A stretch of DNA of 64,000 bases from Alistipes sp. (GTDB lineage Bacteria > Bacteroidota > Bacteroidia > Bacteroidales > Rikenellaceae), in assembly GCA_017536555.1 (NCBI GenBank), contig JAFXHE010000019.1:1-64000 (forward strand), in the 5' to 3' direction. Under the pieces are notes generated by a model. It made no database searches and was not told where the DNA came from. It saw only the letters and a program-made list of their open reading frames with translations. Position 1 is the first letter of the stretch. Each line of letters opens with the position of its first letter. Shown in pieces: positions 35,644-45,350 of this stretch. Position numbers and translations under genes: made by a program.

Positions 35644-36858
35644 ATGAAAAACATATTTAAGTTGATAATGTTGGGATGTGTAGCACTTATGTCGCTGCAG
35701 CTCACCTCGTGTGACAAACCCAATGTTAACGATATGGATAGCGAGGCGATACCGTCGATTAAGTATATTCGACCTACCGACCCCGCAATGGCAGACCAAC
35801 TGCTTACAAGTGCTGCTATGGGCGATGTCATCGCAATCATAGGAACAGGTCTTGAGGGCGTGGTATCTATTCTGTTCAACGACGTCGAGGCAGAACTTAA
35901 CCCCGCTTTGATCACCACAAACTCTATCGTATGTAGCGTACCCGCTGTGATGCCTACCGTCATCAGCAACACTATGACCCTCACAACAGGTAAGGGCAAT
36001 GAGGTTGTATATGACTTCGCAGTGGAGATTCCCAAGCCCTTCGTATCAAGCGTAGACTGCGAGTGGGCAGCTCCAGGTAGCACGATGACATTCACAGGTC
36101 AGTACTTCTATCCATTTGTCGAGAGCAACACCTTCAACGTAACATTCCCAGGTGGTGCTGCTGCAGAGGTTGTTGAGTTCAGCGAGACTTCACTCACAGT
36201 AGTTGTTCCCGAGTGTAACTTGGAGGGCGCAATCTCTATCGAGGGCGAGTATGGTGTAGGTCTCACCAAGTTCAACTACCGCGACTCACAGGGTATGTTC
36301 ATCGACTTTGAGGATTTGTGGTGGGATGGCTGGAGCTACTCTGGCGCTTGGGTTCGCACCGACAGCAACTCACTTTCGGGCAACTATGTTGAGTTCAGCA
36401 CACCCGCTTCAGACTGGAACTGGAACACCAATGGTGGCGCACTCTTCTTCAACAACATACAGCCCGACGGCAGCAAGAAGGTGGAGCTTATCCCCGAGGG
36501 TGCTAACCCCACTGACTACTCACTCAAGTTCGAGGTTAAGATTAACAACTGGCAGGATTTGCACCTCTCAATGTGGTTCTCGGGTGTTTACAACGAGTTC
36601 ACAACAGATGGTGCAGAGGCTCAATACCACTGGGCACCCTTCACCGAGGGCGTTACATCTACCGAGAATTGGATCACGGTGACTATCCCCGTGGCAGCGT
36701 TTAAGACCAACAAGGAGGAGACAGCAACAGATCGCGTGGTACTGCCCAGCGATATGGGTAACTTCTGCATATTCTTCTTCGGTGGTGTGAAGGACGCAGC
36801 TAACGCAGGTACACCTATCAACCTCTATATCGACAACCTACGTCTGTCGAAGAACTAA
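35644..36858 (+). CDS. Surface glycan-binding lipoprotein with IPT/TIG-like domains
   Basis: The 404-residue protein has a lipoprotein signal (Cys23 in LQLTSC). Two Ig-like IPT/TIG-type domains (about 37-130 and 130-218, with MGDVIAIIGTGLEGVVSILF and PGSTMTFTGQYF) precede a C-terminal beta-sandwich (about 222-404, beginning FEDLWWDGWSY) rich in exposed Trp and Tyr. This is the layout of SusE-position surface glycan-binding proteins. It probably holds mannan at the cell surface for SusC/D. The ligand is inferred from the operon. A similar C-terminal module appears in the next gene. Confidence 0.85.
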   Translation: MKNIFKLIMLGCVALMSLQLTSCDKPNVNDMDSEAIPSIKYIRPTDPAMADQLLTSAAMGDVIAIIGTGLEGVVSILFNDVEAELNPALITTNSIVCSVPAVMPTVISNTMTLTTGKGNEVVYDFAVEIPKPFVSSVDCEWAAPGSTMTFTGQYFYPFVESNTFNVTFPGGAAAEVVEFSETSLTVVVPECNLEGAISIEGEYGVGLTKFNYRDSQGMFIDFEDLWWDGWSYSGAWVRTDSNSLSGNYVEFSTPASDWNWNTNGGALFFNNIQPDGSKKVELIPEGANPTDYSLKFEVKINNWQDLHLSMWFSGVYNEFTTDGAEAQYHWAPFTEGVTSTENWITVTIPVAAFKTNKEETATDRVVLPSDMGNFCIFFFGGVKDAANAGTPINLYIDNLRLSKN

Positions 36859-36871
36859 AACCTGAAGAGAT

Positions 36872-39349
36872 ATGATACGAAATATTTTTAGCAAGATAGC
36901 AATGCTCGTGAGCGTAGCCGCAATCTCACTCACAGCGTGTACAGAGAACCAGAACGAGTTCTCGTGGGACAAGAGCGATGCAGGTGCCACTCTTCTTGAG
37001 GCATTTGGTCCCGAGGTACAGCGCAATGGCGATATGACCATCATCGGTAAAAACTTGCAGAACGTAAATGCTGTGATATTCCCTACAGACATCCGCGTAG
37101 AGGACTTTACACTCGTATCTAACGAGAAGATAGAGGTGAAGGTGCCATACGAGGCAGAGGCAGGTAAATTGCAGCTTGAGCTTAAGGATAAGAGCATCAT
37201 CACCTCTACTGCCGACATCGTCTATGTAGATGTATTCACCGCGCCTACTGTAAATATGGGCGAGGGGGTTGAGTCGGTACGTGGCGGCGACGAGATCACA
37301 CTCGAGGGCGACTACCTCTATAACGTAGCAACCATTACCTTTATGTCGGGTGTGGATGTTGCTATCGACTCGGAGGCTGTCGTAGAGGTTACACGTCACA
37401 CTATTCGTGTGGTTGTTCCCAACAATGCCCTCACAGGTCAGATCAAGATTGCCGATGCTAACGGCATCAATGTATACTCTGTAAATGAGGTCGTTGTACG
37501 TCAGCCCGAAATCGAGAGCATCACTCCTACCACAATCAAGGCAGGTGAGAAGCTCACAATCAAGGGTAAGGACGTTGACCTTATCGAGAGCGTTGAGTTT
37601 GCTGGAGGCAGCACAGTTAGCGACATTGAGGTAGTTGACGCGAAGAGCATCAAGGTTACTGTTCCCGCAACAGCTACCAACGGTGCTGTTAAGGCTACAT
37701 CATTTGCAGGCGTAAGCACAACATCAACAGATGAGCTTACACTTGTTGTGCCCAGCGACATCAAGGTATCGGCAGCACGTTTCAAGGCTGGCGAGAGCGT
37801 TACCATCACTGGTAAGGATCTCGACCTTGTGACATCGCTTGCATTCTCTTCGGGCGTAGCTGGCGATATGCTCTATGATGTAGACACAAAGGCTATCACA
37901 ACAACCATCCCTGCAACAGCTGCTGATGGTGCTATCACCCTCACTCTTGCCAACGCAACAACCGTTGATAGCGAGGCATTGACACTCGTTAAGGCTGCGG
38001 TTACAGGTGTAACACCCACAGCGTTGATGGCTGGCGAGTCAATCACTGTATCGGGTAGCGACCTTGACCTCATTACGGGTGTTAAAATCAACGGTATGCA
38101 GCACGAGTTCTCACTCGTAGGCGATGATATCGTGATTGCTACTGCCAACACCTCACAGAGTGGTACTATCACCCTCACACAGGAGAATGGCGTAGTCGTA
38201 GAGCCTTCAGAGAGCATCTCATTTACGTATGACTCACTCGTTATCGTAACCTCAATGCAAGCAAGCTGCTCGGTTGGCGATATGATGACCGTAGAGGGTT
38301 CTAACTTCTCACTCGTTGAGAACATCTTTATCGGTGGCGAGAAGGTTACAGCTTATGCAGAGCGCACCGACACCAAGCTAACCTTTACCGTTCCTGCTAC
38401 TGTTGACACAGGCTCATACCCGCTTGAGTTCTTGCTCTTCTCGGGCGACACCGAGTACACAGCACAGACCGTAGAGATTCGTGGTGCTATCGCCGAGATA
38501 GTTATTGCAGAGGGTCTGTCACACGACCTCGGCTACAGCTGGAGCAACGCTTGGCAGCTCTATGATGGCTCGGTGTTCAACAAGGTGCCTCGCACAGGTG
38601 CAACCCTCCACGTAGACTACGCTCTCTCAACAGAGAACAACTACTGGCAGATTCAGCTCAACGACGCTACTTGGACACCGCTGCCCTCATTCCCTGGCAA
38701 CCAGTACAACGTAGTAGAGCTTGCAGCAGGCACAACATCGTATGCACATCCTCTCACACTTGAGGATCTTAAGGCTCTTAACGCTTCGGGTATCGTTATC
38801 GGCGGTTGCGGCATTATCATCGAGAAGATATACGTAACATACGAGAATGGTTCAGCAGAGCCCTATCTCATCAGCGATGTGATGATACTTGACTATGAGC
38901 AGCACGGCGACCACAATGCCGACTGGGATGGCTCGTGGGGTGTGCCCGCAGAGATCGTCAAGGAGGATGGCAACGCCTATATTCGCACAACAGGCTCTGG
39001 TGCAGGTTGGATTATGAACTGCAACCATCAGGCTAACTACGGCGAGGGCTACTTCCCCACAGTAAACTTCTATAACTATGTCTTCAAGCTCGATGTGAAG
39101 ATTGACGGCACACCAAGTATCGACCCTGCAACAACCGCTCTGCAGGTTGTGCTTAACGGTTGGCAGTGGGTAAATGCAGGTATCCTGCCCTCAACAACCG
39201 ACGGCAAGTGGGTAACAATCACTATCGACTGTGCAGCACTCAACCTCACAGGTGAGTATGACCTATCGACAGGTGACCTCGGTCTTGCAGCAGGTACCGA
39301 CATCGGTGCTGGCGTAGCATTCGACAATATGCGTCTTTCACTTAAGTAA
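36872..39349 (+). CDS. Large multi-IPT surface glycan-binding lipoprotein
   Basis: The 825-residue lipoprotein has Cys23 in ISLTAC. Residues about 35-560 consist of roughly six repeated 80-90 residue IPT/TIG-type Ig-like units, with recurrent phrases such as AGEKLTIKGKDVDLI, AGESVTITGKDLDLV and AGESITVSGSDLDLI. A C-terminal sandwich (about 640-825, with VMILDYEQHGDHNADWDGSWG) follows. The repeats would form a stalk holding the binding module away from the membrane. It is 14 bases after the smaller binding protein gene and shares its domain plan. Confidence 0.85.
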   Translation: MIRNIFSKIAMLVSVAAISLTACTENQNEFSWDKSDAGATLLEAFGPEVQRNGDMTIIGKNLQNVNAVIFPTDIRVEDFTLVSNEKIEVKVPYEAEAGKLQLELKDKSIITSTADIVYVDVFTAPTVNMGEGVESVRGGDEITLEGDYLYNVATITFMSGVDVAIDSEAVVEVTRHTIRVVVPNNALTGQIKIADANGINVYSVNEVVVRQPEIESITPTTIKAGEKLTIKGKDVDLIESVEFAGGSTVSDIEVVDAKSIKVTVPATATNGAVKATSFAGVSTTSTDELTLVVPSDIKVSAARFKAGESVTITGKDLDLVTSLAFSSGVAGDMLYDVDTKAITTTIPATAADGAITLTLANATTVDSEALTLVKAAVTGVTPTALMAGESITVSGSDLDLITGVKINGMQHEFSLVGDDIVIATANTSQSGTITLTQENGVVVEPSESISFTYDSLVIVTSMQASCSVGDMMTVEGSNFSLVENIFIGGEKVTAYAERTDTKLTFTVPATVDTGSYPLEFLLFSGDTEYTAQTVEIRGAIAEIVIAEGLSHDLGYSWSNAWQLYDGSVFNKVPRTGATLHVDYALSTENNYWQIQLNDATWTPLPSFPGNQYNVVELAAGTTSYAHPLTLEDLKALNASGIVIGGCGIIIEKIYVTYENGSAEPYLISDVMILDYEQHGDHNADWDGSWGVPAEIVKEDGNAYIRTTGSGAGWIMNCNHQANYGEGYFPTVNFYNYVFKLDVKIDGTPSIDPATTALQVVLNGWQWVNAGILPSTTDGKWVTITIDCAALNLTGEYDLSTGDLGLAAGTDIGAGVAFDNMRLSLK

Positions 39350-39363
39350 GACCTAAATACTTT

Positions 39364-39394
39364 GGATAGCGGGGGCTGACTACCGCCGCTATCC
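39364..39394 (+). other. Intergenic hairpin inside the mannan operon
   Basis: GGATAGCGG (39364-39372) pairs with CCGCTATCC (39386-39394) in the 70-base gap before the second GH26 gene. No T-run follows, so it is more likely an mRNA stabilising or processing element than a terminator. Confidence 0.5.
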
Positions 39395-39419
39395 CCAAAA
39401 CTAAAAAATAGAGAGAGTT

Positions 39420-40814
39420 ATGAGTGGTAAACAGTTACTTCACGGAGTTGCCATACTCCTCGTTGCTATGGCAATGGTGGCGTGTGGAGGCGACGAAACA
39501 GCACCCATAGAGCGCGTATCGCCCAATGTGACATCATCGTCATTAGAGAGTGGTAGTAGCGACATCGGTCTTGAGCCCTTCGAGATTAAGTTGATATATA
39601 ATCGTCCCATTGTCGAGGGCGACATCACTAAAGTTACGCTTTCGCCCGCAAAGACTCTTGAGGTAACTCTGCTCAACACCACTGCGCGCATAGCTATCGT
39701 CGAGGAGCTCGACTATGAGACGGAGTACACGCTGACAGTAGGTGGCGGTGCCTTTATCGACAAGAACACAGGTGGCGAATGTGAGCCATATACACTCACA
39801 TTCCGCACCATAGATGCCCCCTACACACCACCCACAGAGCCTACAAAGCTACTCGTTATGAAGAATGCAATGCCTGCAGCACAGCGCATATACGACTACC
39901 TGTGGGATATTTATGGCGAGAAGTCTCTGTCGGGAGCTATGGCAAAGGTGGCTTGGAACATCGACGAGGCACAGTGGGTATATGACAACACGGGTAAGTG
40001 GCCAGCTATGGCGACATTCGACTATATACACCTCAACTTCTCGCCCGCAAACTGGATAGACTACACCAACACAACGGTAGCCGAAGAGTGGTGGGAGGCT
40101 GGAGGCATCGTCTCGGCAGCTTGGCATTGGAACGTGCCTATAAGTCAAGGTTCGTCTACGTGCGCCTTCTATACCGACGGCAACCACTTCTCGGCAAGAC
40201 GCGCAACCGAGGAGGGCACGTGGGAGAATGAGGTACTAAAGGTTGACCTTGCAAAGATGGCAGATATGCTACTCTTGTTGCAAAATAAGGGGATACCCGT
40301 AGTGTGGCGACCTCTGCACGAGGCTGCGGGCAACATCTACGAGCCGTGGCACGGCACAGCGTGGTTCTGGTGGGGTAACGACGGTGCTGAAGCCTACAAG
40401 AAGTTGTGGCGCACGATGTTCGACTACTTCACCGAGCGTGGTGTGAACAACCTTATATGGGTGTGGACAACACAGCTCAACGACTTTGAGTTCTACCCAG
40501 GTGATGAATACGTAGATATTATTGGACGCGATATATACAATGTAACCAATGCCTCGGACATCCGCACGCAGTGGGATCATATCAACCAATTCTTCCCGCA
40601 TAAGATAGTATCACTCAGCGAGATGGGCAATGTGTCAGCGTATGGTGCACAGTTGGATGCAGGAGCTATGTGGAGCTACTTTATGCCGTGGTACGACAAC
40701 GACAACGACTACACCGCTGGCTACAAACATATGCACGCAGATATAGCCTGGTGGCGCAACGCCTTTGCTGATAGCCGCGTTATCACACGCGACGAACTAC
40801 CATCATTCAAATAG
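39420..40814 (+). CDS. GH26 beta-mannanase/mannobiohydrolase lipoprotein with N-terminal Ig-like domain
   Basis: The 464-residue protein has Cys22 (AMVAC) followed by GGDE, suggesting surface display. A Big_5-like Ig domain (about 32-130) precedes the GH26 barrel (about 142-464). Glu301 in VWRPLHEAAG is the predicted acid/base and Glu401 in SLSEMGN the nucleophile, the same motif pair as the first GH26. Predicted to cut beta-1,4-mannan, probably yielding mannobiose for the epimerase-phosphorylase route downstream. The two GH26 enzymes differ in location and flanking domain, suggesting successive roles. Confidence 0.92.
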   Translation: MSGKQLLHGVAILLVAMAMVACGGDETAPIERVSPNVTSSSLESGSSDIGLEPFEIKLIYNRPIVEGDITKVTLSPAKTLEVTLLNTTARIAIVEELDYETEYTLTVGGGAFIDKNTGGECEPYTLTFRTIDAPYTPPTEPTKLLVMKNAMPAAQRIYDYLWDIYGEKSLSGAMAKVAWNIDEAQWVYDNTGKWPAMATFDYIHLNFSPANWIDYTNTTVAEEWWEAGGIVSAAWHWNVPISQGSSTCAFYTDGNHFSARRATEEGTWENEVLKVDLAKMADMLLLLQNKGIPVVWRPLHEAAGNIYEPWHGTAWFWWGNDGAEAYKKLWRTMFDYFTERGVNNLIWVWTTQLNDFEFYPGDEYVDIIGRDIYNVTNASDIRTQWDHINQFFPHKIVSLSEMGNVSAYGAQLDAGAMWSYFMPWYDNDNDYTAGYKHMHADIAWWRNAFADSRVITRDELPSFK

Positions 40815-40854
40815 ACCCAAACAAAAATAGTTAGACCTTAAAACGATAAGTGAT

Positions 40855-42021
40855 ATGGCAACATTTCAGGAAAAGTTGGCGCAGCTGAAGCGCAATCACG
40901 AAGAGTTGCTTATGCGACCCAACAGACCACTAAAAAGCACTAATAGCATCTATCGACGCTACGAGAACCCTATAATCGAGGCGCAGCACGTACCCCTCGA
41001 GTGGCGTTACGACTTTGACGAGAAGAGTAACCCCTACCTAATGGAGCGTATCGGCGTGAATGCCACATTTAATGCAGGTGCCATCAAGCTCGATGGTCGC
41101 TACCTTATGGTTGTACGCGTCGAGGGCAATGACCGCAAATCATTCTTCGCTGTTGCCGAGAGTAGCAATGGTATCGACAAGTGGCGTTTCTGGGAGCGTC
41201 CCGTGGTGATGCCCGAGTGGGGCGAGCCCGCGACAAATGTCTATGATATGCGACTTACACAGCATGAGGACGGCTGGATTTATGGTATATTCTGCGTAGA
41301 GCGCAAGGACACGACACAGCCTAACGACCTCTCGGCAGCTACCGCAGCAGCAGGTGTAGCTCGCACCAAAGACCTCAAGACGTGGGAGCGTCTGCCCGAC
41401 ATCAAGGCAGAGAGTCAGCAGCGCAATGTGGTGCTACATCCCGAGTTTGTGGATGGTAAGTATGCCCTCTACACACGTCCCGCTGACGGCTTTATCGAGA
41501 CAGGTAGTGGTGGCGGCATCGGCTGGGCTCTTGTTGAGGATATGACCTGTGCCGAGATACGCGACGAGAAGATTATTGACGCGCGCTACTACCACACCAT
41601 CAAAGAGGTGAAGAATGGCGAGGGTCCCCACCCTATTCGTACAGACAGGGGTTGGCTGCATTTGGCACACGGCGTAAGAAACTGCGCGTGGGGTCTACGC
41701 TATGTGCTCTATATGTATATGACAGCATTGGAAGATCCTACACGCGTCATAGCAGCTCCCGCAGGTTTCTTTATGGCACCCGATGGTGATGAGTACATTG
41801 GAGATGTAGGTAATGTGCTCTTCTCTAACGGCTGGATAAAGGATGATAATGGTCGTGTGCTGATATACTATGCCTCGGCAGATAAGCGTATGCACGTAGC
41901 CGAATCATCGGTAGACCGCCTTGTAAACTACTGCTTGAACACCCCCGAGGATGGTCTGCGTACAGCTCTTTCGGTGGAGACTATATGCAAGCTTATAGAT
42001 AAGAATAAGAAACAGAAATAA
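40855..42021 (+). CDS. GH130 4-O-beta-D-mannosyl-D-glucose phosphorylase
   Basis: The 388-residue protein has no signal peptide, so it is cytosolic. The sequence fits GH130 subfamily 1: YENPIIEAQHVPLEW, RIGVNATFNAGAIKL, and NVYDMRLTQHEDGWIYG, where Asp131 matches the general acid known from the Bacteroides fragilis enzyme. It phosphorolyses Man-beta-1,4-Glc to mannose-1-phosphate and glucose. An epimerase gene two genes downstream supplies that disaccharide from mannobiose, which strongly supports the assignment. Confidence 0.93.
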   Translation: MATFQEKLAQLKRNHEELLMRPNRPLKSTNSIYRRYENPIIEAQHVPLEWRYDFDEKSNPYLMERIGVNATFNAGAIKLDGRYLMVVRVEGNDRKSFFAVAESSNGIDKWRFWERPVVMPEWGEPATNVYDMRLTQHEDGWIYGIFCVERKDTTQPNDLSAATAAAGVARTKDLKTWERLPDIKAESQQRNVVLHPEFVDGKYALYTRPADGFIETGSGGGIGWALVEDMTCAEIRDEKIIDARYYHTIKEVKNGEGPHPIRTDRGWLHLAHGVRNCAWGLRYVLYMYMTALEDPTRVIAAPAGFFMAPDGDEYIGDVGNVLFSNGWIKDDNGRVLIYYASADKRMHVAESSVDRLVNYCLNTPEDGLRTALSVETICKLIDKNKKQK

Positions 42022-42032
42022 CATAACGCACT

Positions 42033-43625
42033 ATGGCAAAATTGAGCGAAAAGATAGGCTACGGCTTGGGTGACTTCTCGTCTTCTATGTTCTGGAAGAT
42101 ATTTATGTACTACATAATGTTCTTCTACACACAGGTATTTGGACTGACGCTGGAGGACGCCACACTACTTATACTCGTCACCAAACTGTGGGATGCTGTC
42201 AGCGACCCGCTTATGGGTGTCATCGCCGACCGCACGTCGACGCGTTGGGGAAAGTATCGTCCCTACCTACTCTGGATAGCGATACCCTTTGCCGTATGTG
42301 GTGTTCTTACCTTCACGACACCCACGTTTGGATATGCAGGTAAGGTGATCTGGGCATACTGCACGTATGTACTTATGATGACTGTCTATACAGCTATCAA
42401 TGTGCCCTACGGAGCTATGCTCGGTGTGATGTCTGCCGACTCAAAGGAGCGTAACATCTTCTCGTCTTACAGAATGTTCTTCGCCTATGCAGGTAGCTTC
42501 GTGTCGCTGATGATATTTGGTCCGTTATGCAACCTCTTCAGTTCGCACAACAACCTTACAAGCGACGGTAACATACAGCTGTCGTCAGAGCCGCAGGCGT
42601 GGCAGATGACGATGATTGTCGTAGGCAGCATCTGCGCAATATTCTTCCTTCTGTCGTTCTTCCTCACACGCGAGCGCGTGAAGGTAGACAACAAGCAGAC
42701 GGAGAAACGCTCTTCTGTAGGTCGCGATATCAAACTTCTGGTGCGCAACGCTCCGTGGTGGATACTCCTCGGCGTATCGTTGGCTGTGGTAATGTTCAAC
42801 TCGATACGTGGTGGCGTAGCGGCATACTACTTTGCAGACTACATCGGTAACGACAGCCTTATGGGCTCATTGTTCGGCATAAACATCTTCCTCACCTGCA
42901 CCATCTTCCTCACCATAGGCGAGGTTGCAAATATGGTGGGTGTAGCTCTGGCTGTACCCTTCGCAAAACTCGTGGGTAAGAAGTGGGCATATATCTGGTC
43001 AATACTCACAGTGGCCGTGTTCACAGCTCTCTTCTATTTCATCCCCGAGAGCGGTGTGATGAGCTACTGGCTAATACTGCTACTGCAGGTGGTAATCTCT
43101 GTGGCGGCAGGTGTTACGCTACCGCTCGTATGGTCGATGTTTGCCGACGTGGCAGACTACTCGGAGCACAAGAACGGCACCAGCTCCGTAGGTCTTATCT
43201 TCTCGTCATCGTCAATGGCGCAGAAGTTTGGCGCAGCCTTCGGCTCACTGGTTATCGGCTGGTTGTTGATGTCGTTCAACTACGTAGTACCCGAGGATGC
43301 CAAGCGTTACACAGCTGACGAGGTGGCACAAGCACGCACCGAGTTTGCAGCGATGACCGCACAGAGCTATATGCTTGAGATGGAGCACGACAGCGGTGCT
43401 ATGATAACCATAGAGCTGACAAAGGCGGAGGATGGTACAATAACAGAGCAAATCACAACGCGCCAGAGCGACACAGCGGTAGATGGTCTGAAGTCACTTA
43501 TAAGCTGGATACCCGCGCTCACAGCACTGCTCGGCGCACTGATAATGATGCTTTATCCGTTGGGCGAGAGCCGTATGGCGGCCATCCAACAGGAGCTAAA
43601 CGCAAAACGTAAGATAGATGAGTAA
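42033..43625 (+). CDS. GPH/MFS-family sugar:cation symporter
   Basis: This 530-residue inner-membrane protein has about 12 hydrophobic segments. Motifs of the glycoside-pentoside-hexuronide:cation symporters include KIGYGLGDFSSSMFWKIFMY, LWDAVSDPLMGVIADRTSTR with WGKYRPYLLW, and MFADVADYSEHKNG. An insertion of about 50 residues near 440-490 lies before the last membrane segments. It probably brings mannobiose or mannooligosaccharides into the cytoplasm, between GH130 and the epimerase. It overlaps the epimerase start by 8 bases. Confidence 0.9.
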   Translation: MAKLSEKIGYGLGDFSSSMFWKIFMYYIMFFYTQVFGLTLEDATLLILVTKLWDAVSDPLMGVIADRTSTRWGKYRPYLLWIAIPFAVCGVLTFTTPTFGYAGKVIWAYCTYVLMMTVYTAINVPYGAMLGVMSADSKERNIFSSYRMFFAYAGSFVSLMIFGPLCNLFSSHNNLTSDGNIQLSSEPQAWQMTMIVVGSICAIFFLLSFFLTRERVKVDNKQTEKRSSVGRDIKLLVRNAPWWILLGVSLAVVMFNSIRGGVAAYYFADYIGNDSLMGSLFGINIFLTCTIFLTIGEVANMVGVALAVPFAKLVGKKWAYIWSILTVAVFTALFYFIPESGVMSYWLILLLQVVISVAAGVTLPLVWSMFADVADYSEHKNGTSSVGLIFSSSSMAQKFGAAFGSLVIGWLLMSFNYVVPEDAKRYTADEVAQARTEFAAMTAQSYMLEMEHDSGAMITIELTKAEDGTITEQITTRQSDTAVDGLKSLISWIPALTALLGALIMMLYPLGESRMAAIQQELNAKRKIDE

Positions 43626-44805
43626 CGTAGATACTATAATGAATAGGATGTTGTCCACACTCGAGGACAACATCCTACGTTTCTGGCTCGACAAGATGGT
43701 CGACACCGAGAGAGGTGGCTTCTATGGAAAGATGGATGCCGAGGGTGTCGTTGATAGGGATGCTCCAAAGGGGGCTATCCTCACAGGACGCATACTGTGG
43801 ACAATGGCGGCGGCATACCGCATTACACAAAACCCAGAATACCTCACCGCAGCAACACACGCCAAACGTTTCCTCATAGACAAGCTATATGACGAGGAGT
43901 ATGGTGGTGTGTACTGGTCTGTGACAGCAGAGGGTGCTCCGTTAGATACCAAGAAGCAGTTTTACGCCCTCGGCTTCGCAATATACGGACTATCGGAGTA
44001 TGTGCGCGTGACGGGCGATGAGGAGGCCCTACACTATGCCATAAAGCTATACGACAGCATCGAGGAGCATAGCCACGACAAACGCTACGGCGGGTATATT
44101 GAGGCTACAAGCCGTGATTGGCAGCCTATTGAAGATATGCGCCTTTCGACAAAGGATCGCAACGACCGCAAGTCGATGAACACGCATCTGCACATCATCG
44201 AGCCGTATGCCAACCTACTGCGCGTGTGGCGCAGCGATGAGCTTGTGGAGAGCGTATGCGGGCTTCTCGACATCTTCGAAAAACACATTGTTGACCCCGA
44301 GAGTGGACATCTGCGCCTATTCTTCGATGACGAGTGGAGGTCGCAGACGGCAATGATATCATACGGTCACGATATCGAGGCGGCGTGGCTCATCATCGAG
44401 GCTGCAACAGTCGTGGGAGATGCAACACTAATAGAGCACTTTGGAGGACTGGCACGCCGCATCGCAGCAGCTGCCGCGGAGGGTTTACAGAGCGATGGCT
44501 CAATGGCTTACGAATATGACCCTGAAAGCCAGCACCACGATAACGACAGACATTGGTGGGTGCAAGCGGAGACCGTGGTGGGATACTTCTATATGTGGCA
44601 TCTATACGGCGACGAGGAGGCTCTCGAAAGGGCTGTGCGCGCCTGGGAGTATATCGACAATGATATTATCGACCACACCAACGGCGAGTGGTGGTGGAGC
44701 CGCAAGGCTGACGGCACAATAAATATGCAGGAAGACAAGGCTGGTTTCTGGAAGTGTCCGTACCATAACTCGAGAATGTGTATAGAGTTGTTGCAGACAA
44801 TGTAA
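43618..44805 (+). CDS. AGE-family disaccharide 2-epimerase (mannobiose/cellobiose 2-epimerase)
   Basis: The 395-residue cytosolic protein of the N-acylglucosamine/cellobiose 2-epimerase fold, an (alpha/alpha)6 barrel, has KSMNTHLHIIEPYANLLRVW, SYGHDIEAAWLI and WWVQAETVVGYFYM carrying the conserved catalytic histidines and glutamates. It interconverts mannobiose and Man-beta-1,4-Glc by epimerising C2 of the reducing sugar. Placed with GH130 and a sugar symporter, mannobiose is the likely substrate. It overlaps the transporter gene by 8 bases and ends the operon at a strong terminator. Confidence 0.93.
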   Translation: MSNVDTIMNRMLSTLEDNILRFWLDKMVDTERGGFYGKMDAEGVVDRDAPKGAILTGRILWTMAAAYRITQNPEYLTAATHAKRFLIDKLYDEEYGGVYWSVTAEGAPLDTKKQFYALGFAIYGLSEYVRVTGDEEALHYAIKLYDSIEEHSHDKRYGGYIEATSRDWQPIEDMRLSTKDRNDRKSMNTHLHIIEPYANLLRVWRSDELVESVCGLLDIFEKHIVDPESGHLRLFFDDEWRSQTAMISYGHDIEAAWLIIEAATVVGDATLIEHFGGLARRIAAAAAEGLQSDGSMAYEYDPESQHHDNDRHWWVQAETVVGYFYMWHLYGDEEALERAVRAWEYIDNDIIDHTNGEWWWSRKADGTINMQEDKAGFWKCPYHNSRMCIELLQTM

Positions 44806-44834
44806 GATGAAAATCATCAAAATAGCAACAAGAG

Positions 44835-44861
44835 TGGCTACCCAAAAGGTAGCCATTTTTT
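44835..44861 (+). terminator. Terminator of the mannan operon
   Basis: TGGCTACC (44835-44842), loop CAAAA, GGTAGCCA (44848-44855) and a T6 run form a textbook intrinsic terminator about 30 bases after the epimerase stop. Confidence 0.9.
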
Positions 44862-45200
44862 GTTGGTCGCGCAAAGCAGCTCGTTTGCATAAATATCGTT
44901 GCGAAAATTTGCATTTCTTTGCGCTAAACTATACAAATACACCTTAAACACCATCCACAGACATCCACATTAACAAAATTTATTAAAAATGTATCGCATT
45001 GTTGTTCAGTGCTTTGTATTTTACACAGCTTTATACACATCCACTTTTTTAGCTGAAAAATAGTAGTCAAAACCATCAATTTCCCGTTATAAAAATAACA
45101 GTCAATATTCTTTCCACTTTAATTTAACTCCACAAAAAGCTATATGGCTGTTTTACTGATAATTAAGATTTTTAAGCTTTATATTCGCATCTTTTTGTGC

Positions 45201-45216
45201 ATCTACTTATGTAGAT
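45201..45216. promoter_or_regulatory. Inverted repeat upstream of the second susC, possible operator
   Basis: ATCTAC-TTAT-GTAGAT is a perfect 6-base inverted repeat about 50 bases before the weak TAGTATTG -7 candidate. The location suits an activator site for the beta-glucan locus. Its function is inference. Confidence 0.35.
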
Positions 45217-45350
45217 AAAATTTGTAGAAATGAAAAAACTTTCTTAATTTAGTATGTGCAAAAAATAGTATTGAATAGCTTTCAGACTCTGAAAATTGAC
45301 CATATTTTTTCGTCTGATACTCATACAATGACAACCACAAACAATTATTA

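Noticed and set aside
39364-39394. Terminator between the glycan-binding gene and the second GH26
   Set aside because: The stem is not followed by a T-run and the downstream genes continue the same pathway, so it is listed only as a hairpin.
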